Below, in pieces: positions 16,886 to 26,524 of a DNA stretch of 64,000 bases; the stretch's first letter is position 1; each line of letters opens with the position of its first letter. The translations under genes were made by a program, and so were the position numbers. This DNA comes from SKPS01 sp964469215 (GTDB taxonomy: Bacteria > Bacteroidota > Bacteroidia > Bacteroidales > SKPS01), in contig CAYXYB010000004.1 of the NCBI GenBank assembly GCA_964469215.1, positions 62,001-126,000 on the forward strand, given 5' to 3'. Under the pieces are notes generated by a model. That model ran no database searches and had not been told where the DNA came from. It saw only the letters and a list, made by a program, of their open reading frames with translations.

Positions 16886-17350
16886 ATGATCATGCGTATT
16901 CAGACTCTTTATTTATTGGCAGTTGTTGTAATAATGGGATTACTTTCCCTATTTCCCATTGCATATTTCGAAACCACTTTGAATGGACTTTCATTCAGCC
17001 TTGCCGGTTTCAGTAATCCTGACATGCTTTCCGGGCTGGATGTACCCCCATGGTGGATCCCTGGAATTGTTGCACTTCTTGCTGCTGCTTTTTCTATCAT
17101 TTCTATACTGATGTATAAAAAGAGGTTAATGCAGATAAGAATAAACCGTTATATTCTGATGCTGAACATTCTGCTTATTGCATCAATTTTTTACATTGCG
17201 GATAGAACTGCTGCCCTTGAGATGGTTACGAAACATGCCTATTCGCTTGGTGCTTACCTTTCACTTGCACCTCCTGTTCTGGTGTACCTGGCAACTGCAG
17301 GTATCAGGCGTGACGAAAAGAGGGTCAGAGCAGCGGATAGGTTAAGATAA
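16886..17350 (+). CDS. DUF4293-like four-helix membrane protein
   Basis: From MIMRIQTLYLLAVVV the protein has 154 residues with four hydrophobic segments (about 4-22, 48-70, 85-107, 115-140) and a basic tail. The opening IQTLYLL and the four-helix pattern match the Bacteroidota family DUF4293, often found next to rho. Function unknown. The frame extends upstream to 16838, but a promoter box overlaps that extension, so the later ATG is preferred. It converges on the bat operon. Confidence 0.7.
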   Translation: MIMRIQTLYLLAVVVIMGLLSLFPIAYFETTLNGLSFSLAGFSNPDMLSGLDVPPWWIPGIVALLAAAFSIISILMYKKRLMQIRINRYILMLNILLIASIFYIADRTAALEMVTKHAYSLGAYLSLAPPVLVYLATAGIRRDEKRVRAADRLR

Positions 17351-17389
17351 CCAATTGCATCCGGATAACGGATCGACAACTACAGAGAA

Positions 17390-18190
17390 TCATATAATCT
17401 CCAGATCTTTTCCGGAAACCCAACCAATATGCCCATCAGCAGTTTTCACTTCAAACCAGTCTACATCTTCCTTCAATACCTTCACCCTGGTGCCTGCATG
17501 GTACTCTCCAAGACTATTCGCTATAATTCCGGGGCCACTTCTGACCACTGTACTTTCTGACATAATAACAGCCTCTTTCTTAATTTTTGTATCATATTGA
17601 CTCTGAACGGATATAGCAAGGAAAAGAAGCGAAACAGACATGATTAAAACTGCAATGCGAAAACCGCGCAATTTGTTTTTTCCTGACCTGGTAATCAGGA
17701 AACGGGCTGTAAAAAACAAACTTAATATGAACAGAATTATGTGAACTATTAACCAGAAGGCAGAAGGTAAAAGGCTAGCAACTTTGTGCCACCAAACAAG
17801 TATAAAAAGGGGTTTTGCTGTTATAATTTCATCTTTAATAAACCCGTTTGCCAGATTCAGGTTATACCTTACATTAGCATCTCCGGGCCTGATCCTCAAG
17901 GCACGTTCATAATTAAGTATGGCTTCAGCAAACTTCTGTTGTCGATAGTAGCTGTTGCCTAGGTTATAATAGATGTCAGCTGAAATAACTCCTGAATCAA
18001 GCATCTTCATGTATAATTGTCCTGCTTCAGCAAAATCTCCATTCTTATATGCATCATGCGCTTTTCTAAACAACTCATCATGATCCTTTCCACCCGCAAT
18101 AACCAGCAGGTTGAAAATCATAAATAGGCTTATCCCCAATACTCTTACCATGACAATGTTCTTTCGGTTATCAAAAAACTCTAAATTCAT
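17390..18190 (-). CDS. batE: BatE: TPR and SH3-like domain membrane protein
   Basis: Last gene of the Bat operon. The 266 residues have an N-terminal signal or membrane segment, three TPR-like helices (YKNGDFAEAGQLYMK, YYNLGNSYYRQQKFAEAILN, RIRPGDANVRYNLNLA), two membrane helices (about 140-160 and 172-190) and a C-terminal bacterial SH3 domain (VRSGPGIIANSLGEYHAGTR ... GHIGWVSGKDLE). The ATG overlaps the batD stop by four bases (ATGA). In Bacteroides fragilis the Bat genes are linked to aerotolerance; the molecular role is unclear. Confidence 0.88.
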   Translation of the reverse strand: MNLEFFDNRKNIVMVRVLGISLFMIFNLLVIAGGKDHDELFRKAHDAYKNGDFAEAGQLYMKMLDSGVISADIYYNLGNSYYRQQKFAEAILNYERALRIRPGDANVRYNLNLANGFIKDEIITAKPLFILVWWHKVASLLPSAFWLIVHIILFILSLFFTARFLITRSGKNKLRGFRIAVLIMSVSLLFLAISVQSQYDTKIKKEAVIMSESTVVRSGPGIIANSLGEYHAGTRVKVLKEDVDWFEVKTADGHIGWVSGKDLEII

Positions 18191-20007
18191 TGAAGAAGTT
18201 TACTGTTGAACTTACTATGTATCTCTGTAATATAATTATTGGCATCTTGATAACATTTCTCCATTCTCATTGATTTATCCACAGGTGCATATCTGTAAAA
18301 CTCACTATCCTCAATTAATGAAATGAAGCGGTTAATAATGTCTTGATTAACACCTTTTACAGCAAGTTCATCCCTTACTTTGTTTTTACTCAGCTCTGAA
18401 GGCATAATATTCAGCTTATCAGCAGCATAACCCCATAAAGCGTCCAGTAAAACTTCATAAAACCTGGATTCATCATTATCCTTCATTGCTGAAGCAGCCT
18501 CTTTGATTTTTTGTCTTGCTGATTGTTCTGCTTTAATAAACCTTATCTTTTCTTTATTAGCATACATTTTGACCCGTTTGCGATACCGCCAGAGCCACAA
18601 CATCAATATCAGTATTGACAGCAGAATTGCTACAAGGTGCACCAGTGAACCGGGTGTTAACCATTTAAATATTGGCGTTTTGTAATTGAGGCTGAGAAAC
18701 CTTATGTCTCTTCCAAAATACTTTACATCCTCTTTCCCTATATTAGCAGTACGAAAGTGCTGTCCCTCAGCATTATAAACAACCTTCAGATCTAGTTCAT
18801 CAGTTCTCAATTCTGAATATTTGCCGGTTTCCGGATTAAAAAAGCTGAAAAGAATCTCCGGGATTGTGAAAAATCCTGTGTCACGAGGAATAATGATGTA
18901 AAGATAGTTTCTGTATCCAGACATCCCTGTGACAGTGTTATTAGTTTTACCGGTAATTTCCGGTTCAAAAAGGTCCATCTGCGAAGGAAGTACAACCTTT
19001 GGATTGTCAATGAGTTTAATGTTCCCTGAACCCGATATCCTGATATTGAGTTCAATAGGTTCACCAACCTCAATTCGTTCTGTTGATATATTTGACTCGA
19101 TAGTAAAATTGCCGACTGTTCCGCTGAAAGACAACGGTTTACCGTTAACTGGCAGCTCTTTAACATCCAGAACAAGATTACTGCTTTTAATCTCATTATC
19201 TGTTAGTTCTCTAAGCCTCTGCTGAATTACCCCACCAAAGATCTGCCTGTTAACAGTTCTTTCCACAACTCTTTGTATCATCACCGAAGAGGGTTCAATA
19301 ACCATCCTTCCCGTTCGCTGCGGGATAAGAAGAGTTCTACTTAGAATCAATGTGTTATAAAGTTTTCCCTTATATTGCTCCTGCACTATCTCGTAATTAC
19401 CGATTTCGAGGTTTTCAGTCCAGAAACCACTGAAGGATGGTAGTCGCACTCTGCCAATATTATTTATGGCCAAACGTGTATATAATTTCTGTGTGAAAAG
19501 TACCACTTCACCCTTATAGGGCGAACGACTGGAAACAATACTCAGAATAAAGAGGTCGCCTCCACCCTCTCCTTCGGACTCCTCATTGGAATATTTTCCG
19601 GCAAATGCACTACCGACCTTAATTGTAACAGGTTTTGATTTATAAGTATTTCGTCCTATTCTGATCAGTGCTGATCCGATTTCATAATTACCACTTTTTG
19701 GAGCCATCAGTGCATAGGTATAGGTGACCTTTACTTCACTCATTCTTCTTCCTCCTGCAATCTTCATCACACTACTTTTTGAATATCCCGGACCACCAAG
19801 AACTTCAAATCCGTTTAGATCGGGGCCTTCGAAATAATCTACATCATTATTGATTTCAAATACAACCTGAAAAGCACTTCCCGGCTCAACAAAATCAGGA
19901 ACTTTTGCCTCAAAGGTTACCTTTCTGTTTTGTCCGCATAAGACGCTGGTTGAAGCGATTAGCAGAAACACTATGACTGAAGTATATAACCGGGTTTTCA
20001 TTCTCAT
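18187..20007 (-). CDS. batD: BatD: large periplasmic/membrane Bat protein
   Basis: The 606 residues begin with a signal peptide (about 5-25, ending near LCGQ) and contain repeated Ig-like beta domains (VTFEAKVPDFVEPGSAFQVVFEINN; SNISTERIEVGEPIELNIRISG). One membrane helix (LVHLVAILLSILILMLWLW, about 445-465) precedes a cytoplasmic helical tail. This is the layout of the BatD/oxygen-tolerance family. It is seven bases after batC and overlaps batE by four. Confidence 0.9.
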   Translation of the reverse strand: MRMKTRLYTSVIVFLLIASTSVLCGQNRKVTFEAKVPDFVEPGSAFQVVFEINNDVDYFEGPDLNGFEVLGGPGYSKSSVMKIAGGRRMSEVKVTYTYALMAPKSGNYEIGSALIRIGRNTYKSKPVTIKVGSAFAGKYSNEESEGEGGGDLFILSIVSSRSPYKGEVVLFTQKLYTRLAINNIGRVRLPSFSGFWTENLEIGNYEIVQEQYKGKLYNTLILSRTLLIPQRTGRMVIEPSSVMIQRVVERTVNRQIFGGVIQQRLRELTDNEIKSSNLVLDVKELPVNGKPLSFSGTVGNFTIESNISTERIEVGEPIELNIRISGSGNIKLIDNPKVVLPSQMDLFEPEITGKTNNTVTGMSGYRNYLYIIIPRDTGFFTIPEILFSFFNPETGKYSELRTDELDLKVVYNAEGQHFRTANIGKEDVKYFGRDIRFLSLNYKTPIFKWLTPGSLVHLVAILLSILILMLWLWRYRKRVKMYANKEKIRFIKAEQSARQKIKEAASAMKDNDESRFYEVLLDALWGYAADKLNIMPSELSKNKVRDELAVKGVNQDIINRFISLIEDSEFYRYAPVDKSMRMEKCYQDANNYITEIHSKFNSKLLQ

Positions 20008-20014
20008 AATAATA

Positions 20015-20770
20015 TTACCAATCTTTCAACTTCCCTCTTTCAATAAGCTTTCTTTCACGTGCATGAATCTGTTCAGCTGTGCTCATCTCTTTTTCCCTTA
20101 TTGCATTAAGCATCCTCTCTGCATCCTCTCTGCTTATCTTTCCTTTCTCATGTTCCGGCCTGGTTTGCTCACGTTCTTCCTCCTTAAGCTTTATTTCGGG
20201 AAGTGGTTGCTCCTGCTTCTTTTGGTTCTGTTGGTGCTGCTCTTGTTGTTTTTGTTCCTGCTGCCGTGAAGTATTACGAAGCTTGAGTGACAGAGTCAGG
20301 TTATGCCTCGCATCTTCATCTTCAGGACTATACCTCAACGCCTTACTGAAAGCATCAATACCTTCACTTAAATACTTACCACGATCTGGTTTGTCTTCAC
20401 CGGCACCAAGATATCTTTTAATTGCTGCATTACCAAGATTATAGTATATCCTGCTCATGATTATTGAATCGTGCTTCTGGCCTGCCAATAGCCTGAACTG
20501 ATCGTAAGCATTATCGAAATTATCCTTTCTGTAAAGTGTGTTTCCGAGATTAAAATTACCCTGTAAATCTGGGCCTTTTCTTCCCAAAGCTTTTCTGAAG
20601 TGGTCTTCTGCCTTCTTGTAATCACCTCTTTTATATTCCCTGTTGCCTGATCTTATCTCCCATCTGCCTCTTGTTTGCGCTTGTAAACATCCGGAAAAAA
20701 GTACTATTCCTATAAACAATAGGTATAATATTCTTAAAGATATTTTTTTTATAAACTTTCTGATTTTCAT
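20015..20770 (-). CDS. batC: BatC: TPR protein with glutamine-rich tail
   Basis: The preferred ATG at 20768-20770 overlaps the batB stop by four bases (ATGA) and gives 251 residues; a start seven codons earlier is possible. A signal/lipoprotein-like N-terminus (LFSGC) is followed by TPR units (REYKRGDYKKAEDHFRKALG; FNLGNTLYRKDNFDNAYDQF; SKALRYSPEDEDARHNL), a Q/E-rich stretch and a charged C-terminus. It matches BatC, thought to join the VWA proteins BatA and BatB in a complex. Confidence 0.86.
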   Translation of the reverse strand: MKIRKFIKKISLRILYLLFIGIVLFSGCLQAQTRGRWEIRSGNREYKRGDYKKAEDHFRKALGRKGPDLQGNFNLGNTLYRKDNFDNAYDQFRLLAGQKHDSIIMSRIYYNLGNAAIKRYLGAGEDKPDRGKYLSEGIDAFSKALRYSPEDEDARHNLTLSLKLRNTSRQQEQKQQEQHQQNQKKQEQPLPEIKLKEEEREQTRPEHEKGKISREDAERMLNAIREKEMSTAEQIHARERKLIERGKLKDW

Positions 20771-21810
20771 GATATAAATCCATTTATCCATTCAACGAGC
20801 TTTTTCCTGCTTCCCCTGTAAGGTATCATCCTTTCCAGGGCAAGTAATAGAAGTGCAAAACCGACAAACCAACGATACTGTTCTTCAGCCTGACCATGAA
20901 AAGACACTGCTCTTTCTCCCCCTTTATGTTTTAAAATCTCAGCTCTAACACGTTGCATCGAAGTGTTAAGGTTTGATGACAGAAAAAATTTACCACCTGT
21001 TGTTTCGGCAACGGCAGTAAGAAATTTTGGGTTAAGAGCAGATATTACAGTATTGCTCTGAGAATCTTTTCTATAACCGGTAAGAACTCCATCAGTATAT
21101 ACAGGAACAGGAACACCTGTTGGTTCACCAACACCAACACTATAAATAGTTATACCTTGTCCGGCAGCCAGTTTAGCCTCTTCAACAGCACCCCCTTCAT
21201 GGTCTTCTCCATCCGAGACTAAAATTATAGTTCGGCGAACCTTGCCAGATTGCCCTGTGTTAAAAGTTCGGACAGCAAGAGTTATTGCATCCGCAATTGA
21301 TGTTCCCTGATTTGTTATATCACCTGGACTTATCGTGTTTAGAAGCATTAGTGTTGCTGCCTTGTCAGAAGTCAAAGGTATCTGGATATAGGCTTCTCCG
21401 GCAAATACCACAAGGCCTGTCTGCTCAGTATCGAGTTGCCTGATAAAGGAAGCTATTGCCTGACGAGCCCTTACAAGCCTGCTTGGCCGTATATCTTCAG
21501 CAAGCATGCTGTTCGATACATCAAGACAGATTACTAGCTCCCCTCCGGAAATCATCTTTTTTCCGGTTTTTCCTGCAGCCTGGGGTCGGGCGCATGCAAG
21601 CACAATAAGTGTGAAAATTGCTACTTGAAAGATGAACTTATAGAAACCGTTATGATTATCAGCACCTGTAAGCAACTCACGCAAAACAGCGGAGGTGCCA
21701 ATAGCCCTGAGTCTGCTTCTTCTCCATCGTATAAAACCTAAATATATCAGGAATGCTACCGGAAGAAGGAGCAGAAACCAGAGAATAGCTATATTGGCAA
21801 ACTGAATCAT
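20767..21810 (-). CDS. batB: BatB: VWA-domain membrane protein
   Basis: The 347 residues have two N-terminal membrane helices (about 7-27 and 58-76), a periplasmic or cytoplasmic VWA domain with complete MIDAS motif D97-V-S99-N-S101 and a later SDGEDHEGG, and one C-terminal membrane helix. It lies two bases after batA. The VWA fold binds a metal and usually protein partners; the partner here is presumably BatA/C/D. Confidence 0.9.
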   Translation of the reverse strand: MIQFANIAILWFLLLLPVAFLIYLGFIRWRRSRLRAIGTSAVLRELLTGADNHNGFYKFIFQVAIFTLIVLACARPQAAGKTGKKMISGGELVICLDVSNSMLAEDIRPSRLVRARQAIASFIRQLDTEQTGLVVFAGEAYIQIPLTSDKAATLMLLNTISPGDITNQGTSIADAITLAVRTFNTGQSGKVRRTIILVSDGEDHEGGAVEEAKLAAGQGITIYSVGVGEPTGVPVPVYTDGVLTGYRKDSQSNTVISALNPKFLTAVAETTGGKFFLSSNLNTSMQRVRAEILKHKGGERAVSFHGQAEEQYRWFVGFALLLLALERMIPYRGSRKKLVEWINGFIS

Positions 21811-21812
21811 TA

Positions 21813-22829
21813 TCAGGGTATCATTTTAACAAACAGGTATCTAATTAGCCAGGCTGCAAAAATAAGAAGAAATGCCGGCAACAGTGTCCACGCAAACAGA
21901 TCTATACGTGCATGATGCTCTGTTACTTTAAGTCTGCTCTTTTCTAACTTATCAATTTCCTTGTAAACATCGTAAAGGGCATTTTCATCTACTGCCCTGA
22001 AATATTTACCATCAGCAATTGATGCTGCTTTCTTTAAAGCAGGTTCATCAATATCGACTTCAACAGGGCCGTAAATTATATTTCCTCCAATAATCTGAAC
22101 AGGTCCCAAAGCTGTTCCGCGAGACCCTACACCAATTGTATATAGCCTGATTCCATACATAGAGGCAATTTCTGCTGCCTGCAGAGGGTCTATATTACCT
22201 GCATTATTCTCCCCATCAGTAAGAAGGATGATAACTTTGCTCCTTGCTTCACTATCTTTCAACCTGTTGATAGCTGTGGCTATACCATCACCTATTGCTG
22301 TACTTCCATCTTCAATAAAACCAGCCTGAGCTTGTTGAAGGAGTGTGATCAAAGCAGCTTTGTCTGCAGTAAGAGGACATAAAGTAAAGCTCTGGCCTGA
22401 AAATATTACTATACCTATCCTGTCGGGTCCGCGATCTTTAATAAACCTTGAAGCTACATCCTTGGATGCATCGAGCCGGTTAGGTTCGAAATCACGGGCA
22501 AGCATGCTCAAAGAGATATCCATGGTTATTATGATATCTATGCCCTCTGTATTGCTTTCAGAATTTTTCAGCACCATCTGAGGCCTGGCCATTGCAATAA
22601 CAAGCAGAAACATTACAAAATATAAAATCATCCTGGTTATCACCGGCCATATAACCCTCCGCTTGTTTACGGATCTTTCCGCTACTGAAAGATCAGCAAT
22701 GCGGATTGCAGGATACTTTTCCTTCAATCGCCTGTCTGCAATATAAATAAACAAAGGAATAGGCAGAATGGCAATAAGCCATAACGGCTCTGCAAAAACA
22801 ATCATAGATATATTCATGATGGTTATCAT
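21813..22829 (-). CDS. batA: BatA: VWA-domain membrane protein
   Basis: The 338 residues share the plan of BatB: two N-terminal membrane helices (about 7-30 and 62-80), VWA domain with MIDAS D104-I-S106-L-S108 and LTDGENN, and a C-terminal membrane helix (WTLLPAFLLIFAAWLIRYLF). Its ATG overlaps the stop of the upstream gene by four bases. It pairs with batB, a tandem duplication typical of the operon. Confidence 0.9.
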   Translation of the reverse strand: MITIMNISMIVFAEPLWLIAILPIPLFIYIADRRLKEKYPAIRIADLSVAERSVNKRRVIWPVITRMILYFVMFLLVIAMARPQMVLKNSESNTEGIDIIITMDISLSMLARDFEPNRLDASKDVASRFIKDRGPDRIGIVIFSGQSFTLCPLTADKAALITLLQQAQAGFIEDGSTAIGDGIATAINRLKDSEARSKVIILLTDGENNAGNIDPLQAAEIASMYGIRLYTIGVGSRGTALGPVQIIGGNIIYGPVEVDIDEPALKKAASIADGKYFRAVDENALYDVYKEIDKLEKSRLKVTEHHARIDLFAWTLLPAFLLIFAAWLIRYLFVKMIP

Positions 22830-23842
22830 AATATATCCTCCTGCTCTTTAATTGGGCTAAGATGATCCGGAGCTGTTCCGATCACAAAATCAATTGCATC
22901 ATCCAGAACTTTTGTGTTCTCTTCTGAAGAGGGATTAAATTTCGCAAACTTAACCATGTCAGCTACATACAATATCCTGCTAAGCGTCTCTCTCTGTTCA
23001 ACGGGTACCGATTTATGACCTGTAAGCCTTTGCAGCGTTTCTCTTGTGGTAAGTTCAGGTGCATCTATTCCCAAACCATCCCTTAAATAAATCCTGATTA
23101 TTTCAGACAGTGCTGTATAATAAGCCTTTACTCCCGTTACCCATAAAATATCCGAACTTCTTAATGATTCAAGTTCCTCAATTGCTATCTCCCACGGATG
23201 GTGTTCAGTCTCGGAAATATTGATCCTTTCGTTCACATTAATTTTCTTCTTCCTTCTTATTCGTAAGATAAACCTGTACACCAACAAAGCAATTAACGCT
23301 AATGCTGCAAGTATCAAAAACCATGGGATAATATCCTGAAAACTAAACGGAAGCTTCATAATATCTTTAATATCCCGTAAATTTGCGTTTTCTTCAATCT
23401 CCATAAGGCTGAATTTCAGTCTTATAGTATCCGGAATCAATTCTCCGTTCAAAGAATAACCATCGTAACTGTATCCAACTCTGATATTATCAAGAACAAA
23501 AGTTCCGGAGTCAAATGCTGTGACTGTAATTTGTTTGTTGTAATGAATTATGCCATCGGGGGCTTTGATGCTGTCAACATTTCCCACCCTCAGCACCAGC
23601 AATCCTTTTGTCAATGTATCAGCAAACACCGGCCATATCAATGTTGTCTTCCTGTCAACTGATACTTTCATCCGGAGAATAACATGTTCACCAATCAGAG
23701 CATCTGTTTTGTCTGCTTTTAGGGAGAATTCATTTTTCTGAGCATTAGTTTTTAAAGAGGCCCATAGAACAAAAGCCATCACAAAAGCAATTGCCGGTAA
23801 TTTAATTGCCAGTATATCTGAACTGACAGATATGAATCTCAT
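22826..23842 (-). CDS. Bat-operon membrane protein of unknown function
   Basis: The 338 residues have a signal peptide (about 14-35, ending in NAQ), an Ig-like extracytoplasmic domain resembling the BatD beta domains, one membrane helix (about 170-192), then a basic stretch and a cytoplasmic helical domain. It always seems to sit between the DUF58 gene and batA in Bacteroidota, with four-base overlaps here on both sides. Function is not known; it may be a second BatD-like scaffold. Confidence 0.75.
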   Translation of the reverse strand: MRFISVSSDILAIKLPAIAFVMAFVLWASLKTNAQKNEFSLKADKTDALIGEHVILRMKVSVDRKTTLIWPVFADTLTKGLLVLRVGNVDSIKAPDGIIHYNKQITVTAFDSGTFVLDNIRVGYSYDGYSLNGELIPDTIRLKFSLMEIEENANLRDIKDIMKLPFSFQDIIPWFLILAALALIALLVYRFILRIRRKKKINVNERINISETEHHPWEIAIEELESLRSSDILWVTGVKAYYTALSEIIRIYLRDGLGIDAPELTTRETLQRLTGHKSVPVEQRETLSRILYVADMVKFAKFNPSSEENTKVLDDAIDFVIGTAPDHLSPIKEQEDIL

Positions 23843-24717
23843 TGTCTTGCCCCCCTTTGTCTGAAAAGTGAAAGAAGAGGCCTGATATAGTCATCCTTTG
23901 TCGAAATCTGTACGAAGTCAACACCAGATCGCCTGCACGATTGAACTATCCCCTGGCTAAACTCTTGCTGCAAATCCCGGTAATTTTCTCTCCCACTGGA
24001 TGATGCAGTGTCAATCCAAACGGTTTTACCTGTTTCGGAATCAGTCATTCTTACCAACCCACAATCAGGCATGTCTTTTTCAATAGGGTCATACACTCTG
24101 ATTGCAACAAGATCGTGTTTCTGGTTGGTAATTTTTATTGGATCCTCAAAGTTTGAATCAATAAAATCGCTGATAAGAAATGCAACACAACGTTTTCTGA
24201 TAATGTTGGTGAGATAGCGCAATGATTCAGCAATATGTGTTTTTGAATTAGCTGCCTTGAAGCTTATTAGTTCTCTTATTATCAGCAGAATATGTTGAAC
24301 GCCTTTTGCAGGGGGAATAAACTTCTCTATTCGGTCAGAGAAGAATATAACTCCAACTTTATCATTACTTTTTATAGCAGAAAATGATAGCAATGCAGCA
24401 ATCTCAGCAATTCTCTCCTGCTTAAGCCTATCCCCCGAACCTGTGAGGTTTGATGCACTTACATCAATCAGCAGCATCACGGTTAGTTCACGCTCCTCCT
24501 GGTACTGCTTAATATACGGGTGGTTGAAACGTGCAGTTACATTCCAGTCAATATCTCTTATGGCATCACCATAATTGTATTCACGCACTTCGCTGAATGA
24601 CATTCCTTTACCTTTAAAGGCAGAATGATAATGACCCGTAAACAACTGATCAGTCAGTCCACGGGATCGTATTTCTATCATTCGTACCTTCCTGAGTATT
24701 TCGGACGTGTCATTCAT
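23839..24717 (-). CDS. DUF58 domain protein (Bat/MoxR operon)
   Basis: Cytoplasmic VWA-like protein of 292 residues. The DUF58 signature is present (FSEVREYNYGDAIRDIDWNV, followed by ARFNHPYIKQYQEERELTV), then a VWA-like core starting LLIDVSASN, a degenerate MIDAS. DUF58 proteins work with MoxR ATPases. It starts four bases after the moxR stop. Confidence 0.9.
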   Translation of the reverse strand: MNDTSEILRKVRMIEIRSRGLTDQLFTGHYHSAFKGKGMSFSEVREYNYGDAIRDIDWNVTARFNHPYIKQYQEERELTVMLLIDVSASNLTGSGDRLKQERIAEIAALLSFSAIKSNDKVGVIFFSDRIEKFIPPAKGVQHILLIIRELISFKAANSKTHIAESLRYLTNIIRKRCVAFLISDFIDSNFEDPIKITNQKHDLVAIRVYDPIEKDMPDCGLVRMTDSETGKTVWIDTASSSGRENYRDLQQEFSQGIVQSCRRSGVDFVQISTKDDYIRPLLSLFRQRGARQ

Positions 24718-24721
24718 ATCA

Positions 24722-25720
24722 TCACGGAACCTCTACCTGGTTAAGGATTTCTGTAATAATCTCCTCACTGCTTAGGTTTTCAGCCATTGCTTCATAGGTA
24801 AGTCCGATACGATGACGAAGTACTTCATGACAAACACTTCGGATATCTTCAGGTATTACGAACCCTCTGTGATTAACGAAAGCAGCTGCTTTTGCTGCAA
24901 GTGCCAGTGAAATACTGGCTCGGGGTGAAGCTCCGTATTGTATCAACCCGTTGAAGTGGTCGAGGTTGTAATTAACCGGAAATCTGGTGGCAAACACTAT
25001 ATCAGTTATGTATTGTTCGATCTTTTCGTCAAGATATATCTGTCTTACCAGCTTTCTGGAATCAATGATGACAAGAGGATCTACTACCATATTCGCTTCG
25101 GGCAACTCGTTCACTGATTGCTGACGCAATATTTTCTTCTCCTCATTCTGATCAGGGTAGGTTATCAACACTTTGAACATAAACCTATCAGTTTGAGCTT
25201 CAGGCAAAGGGTATGTACCTTCTTGTTCTATTGGATTCTGTGTTGCCAGTACCATGAATGGATCAGGTAATGCATAGGTGGTGCCACCAATTGTTACCTG
25301 CCTTTCCTGCATAGCCTCAAGCAATGCGCTCTGAACCTTTGCAGGTGACCTGTTTATCTCGTCAGCAAGAATGAAATGTGCAAAAATCGGCCCTGTCTTA
25401 ACCCTGAATTCCTCATTGCGCTGAGAGTATATCATTGTACCAATAAGATCGGCAGGCAGCAAATCGGGTGTAAACTGTATCCGGGCAAACTGGGCATTTA
25501 TGGTTTTTGCCAATGTGTTAACTGCCAATGTTTTAGCTAAACCAGGAACTCCTTCCAACAGAACATGTCCATTTGCCAGTAATGCGATTATCAGGTTTTC
25601 TTTTAACCTCTCCTGGCCAATGATCACATTGTTCATCTCGTTCCTGATATCATCCACAAATCTGCTTCGGGATGCAATAAGCTCATTAAGTTCCCGGATA
25701 TTTATCTGATAATCAATCAT
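24722..25720 (-). CDS. moxR: MoxR family AAA+ ATPase
   Basis: Chaperone-like ATPase thought to act on VWA proteins. The 332 residues have Walker A GVPGLAKT (57-64), Walker B in FILADEINRSP, sensor 1 FMVLATQNP and the AAA_lid domain at the end. It is the first gene of the operon moxR-DUF58-membrane protein-batA-batB-batC-batD-batE, with spacings of -4 to +7 bases once the later batC start is used. A -7 box lies 25 bases upstream. Confidence 0.94.
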   Translation of the reverse strand: MIDYQINIRELNELIASRSRFVDDIRNEMNNVIIGQERLKENLIIALLANGHVLLEGVPGLAKTLAVNTLAKTINAQFARIQFTPDLLPADLIGTMIYSQRNEEFRVKTGPIFAHFILADEINRSPAKVQSALLEAMQERQVTIGGTTYALPDPFMVLATQNPIEQEGTYPLPEAQTDRFMFKVLITYPDQNEEKKILRQQSVNELPEANMVVDPLVIIDSRKLVRQIYLDEKIEQYITDIVFATRFPVNYNLDHFNGLIQYGASPRASISLALAAKAAAFVNHRGFVIPEDIRSVCHEVLRHRIGLTYEAMAENLSSEEIITEILNQVEVP

Positions 25721-25744
25721 ATTATGTTAATATTTTACAAATTT

Positions 25745-25752
25745 CAAAATTA
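25745..25752 (-). promoter_or_regulatory. Candidate -7 box for the moxR-bat operon
   Basis: TAATTTTG on the minus strand fits TAnnTTTG; the start would be about 18 bases before the moxR ATG. The -33 region is weak. Confidence 0.45.
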
Positions 25753-25897
25753 GATGTATCAACTGAAACCTGCTGTAAGTCAATGTTAAATTATGTTAAC
25801 AGCAAATCCCCTGAGGAGCTACTAACAAATATCATATATGACAGGAATGTATTCCCGAATAAAGGATAACAGATAAAAATGATTTCTGATTTAAAGG

Positions 25898-26512
25898 TTA
25901 TTTAACCTTCATTGAAAGCATAAGGTGTTTCCCAATGTAACCCTCAATACGATCACCAATCGAAAGTGGTCCAACTCCTGCAGGAGTTCCTGTAAAAATC
26001 AGATCCCCTATTTTCAAAGGGAAAAACGTTGAAACAAAAGAAATGATTTCGTCAACAGTATAGATCATATCGGCAGTATTACCTTTCTGGACTGTCTTAC
26101 CGTTAATATTCAGATGAAAATCGATATTATTGATATCCATGCCTTCCTGCACCAAATCCAGGAAATGGCTTAACGGAGCAGAATGTTCAAAAGCTTTACA
26201 TATTTCCCAGGGTTTACCCTCTTTTTTACACTCTTTCTGGATATCGCGAGCCGTGAGATCAAGGCCAAAAGCTACTTCATTGTAATAGTTACCGGCATAT
26301 CTCTTTTGAATATACTTTCCTGCCCTGTCAATACGCACAACAATTTCAGCTTCGTAATGCAAATCTTTGGTGAATCCTGGATAATAAAAGGGTTTGTTTT
26401 TAAGCAGCAAGCTTGTATCCGGTTTTATAAAGAAAAGAGGCTCAGAAACAGGCTTGGAATTCATCTCTTTAACGTGGGCATGGTAGTTTTGACCGACACA
26501 GATGATTTTCAT
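25898..26512 (-). CDS. Fumarylacetoacetate hydrolase family protein
   Basis: The 204 residues match the short FAH-fold hydrolases/decarboxylases (oxaloacetate decarboxylase or acylpyruvate hydrolase type): start IICVGQNYHAHVKEM, metal-binding region LHYEAEIVVRI, and the signature DLIFTGTPAGVGPLSIGD near the C-terminus. Members act on beta-keto acids; the substrate cannot be read. It starts 12 bases downstream of the exonuclease gene stop on the same strand. Confidence 0.85.
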   Translation of the reverse strand: MKIICVGQNYHAHVKEMNSKPVSEPLFFIKPDTSLLLKNKPFYYPGFTKDLHYEAEIVVRIDRAGKYIQKRYAGNYYNEVAFGLDLTARDIQKECKKEGKPWEICKAFEHSAPLSHFLDLVQEGMDINNIDFHLNINGKTVQKGNTADMIYTVDEIISFVSTFFPLKIGDLIFTGTPAGVGPLSIGDRIEGYIGKHLMLSMKVK

Positions 26513-26524
26513 TGACTTTGTTTT

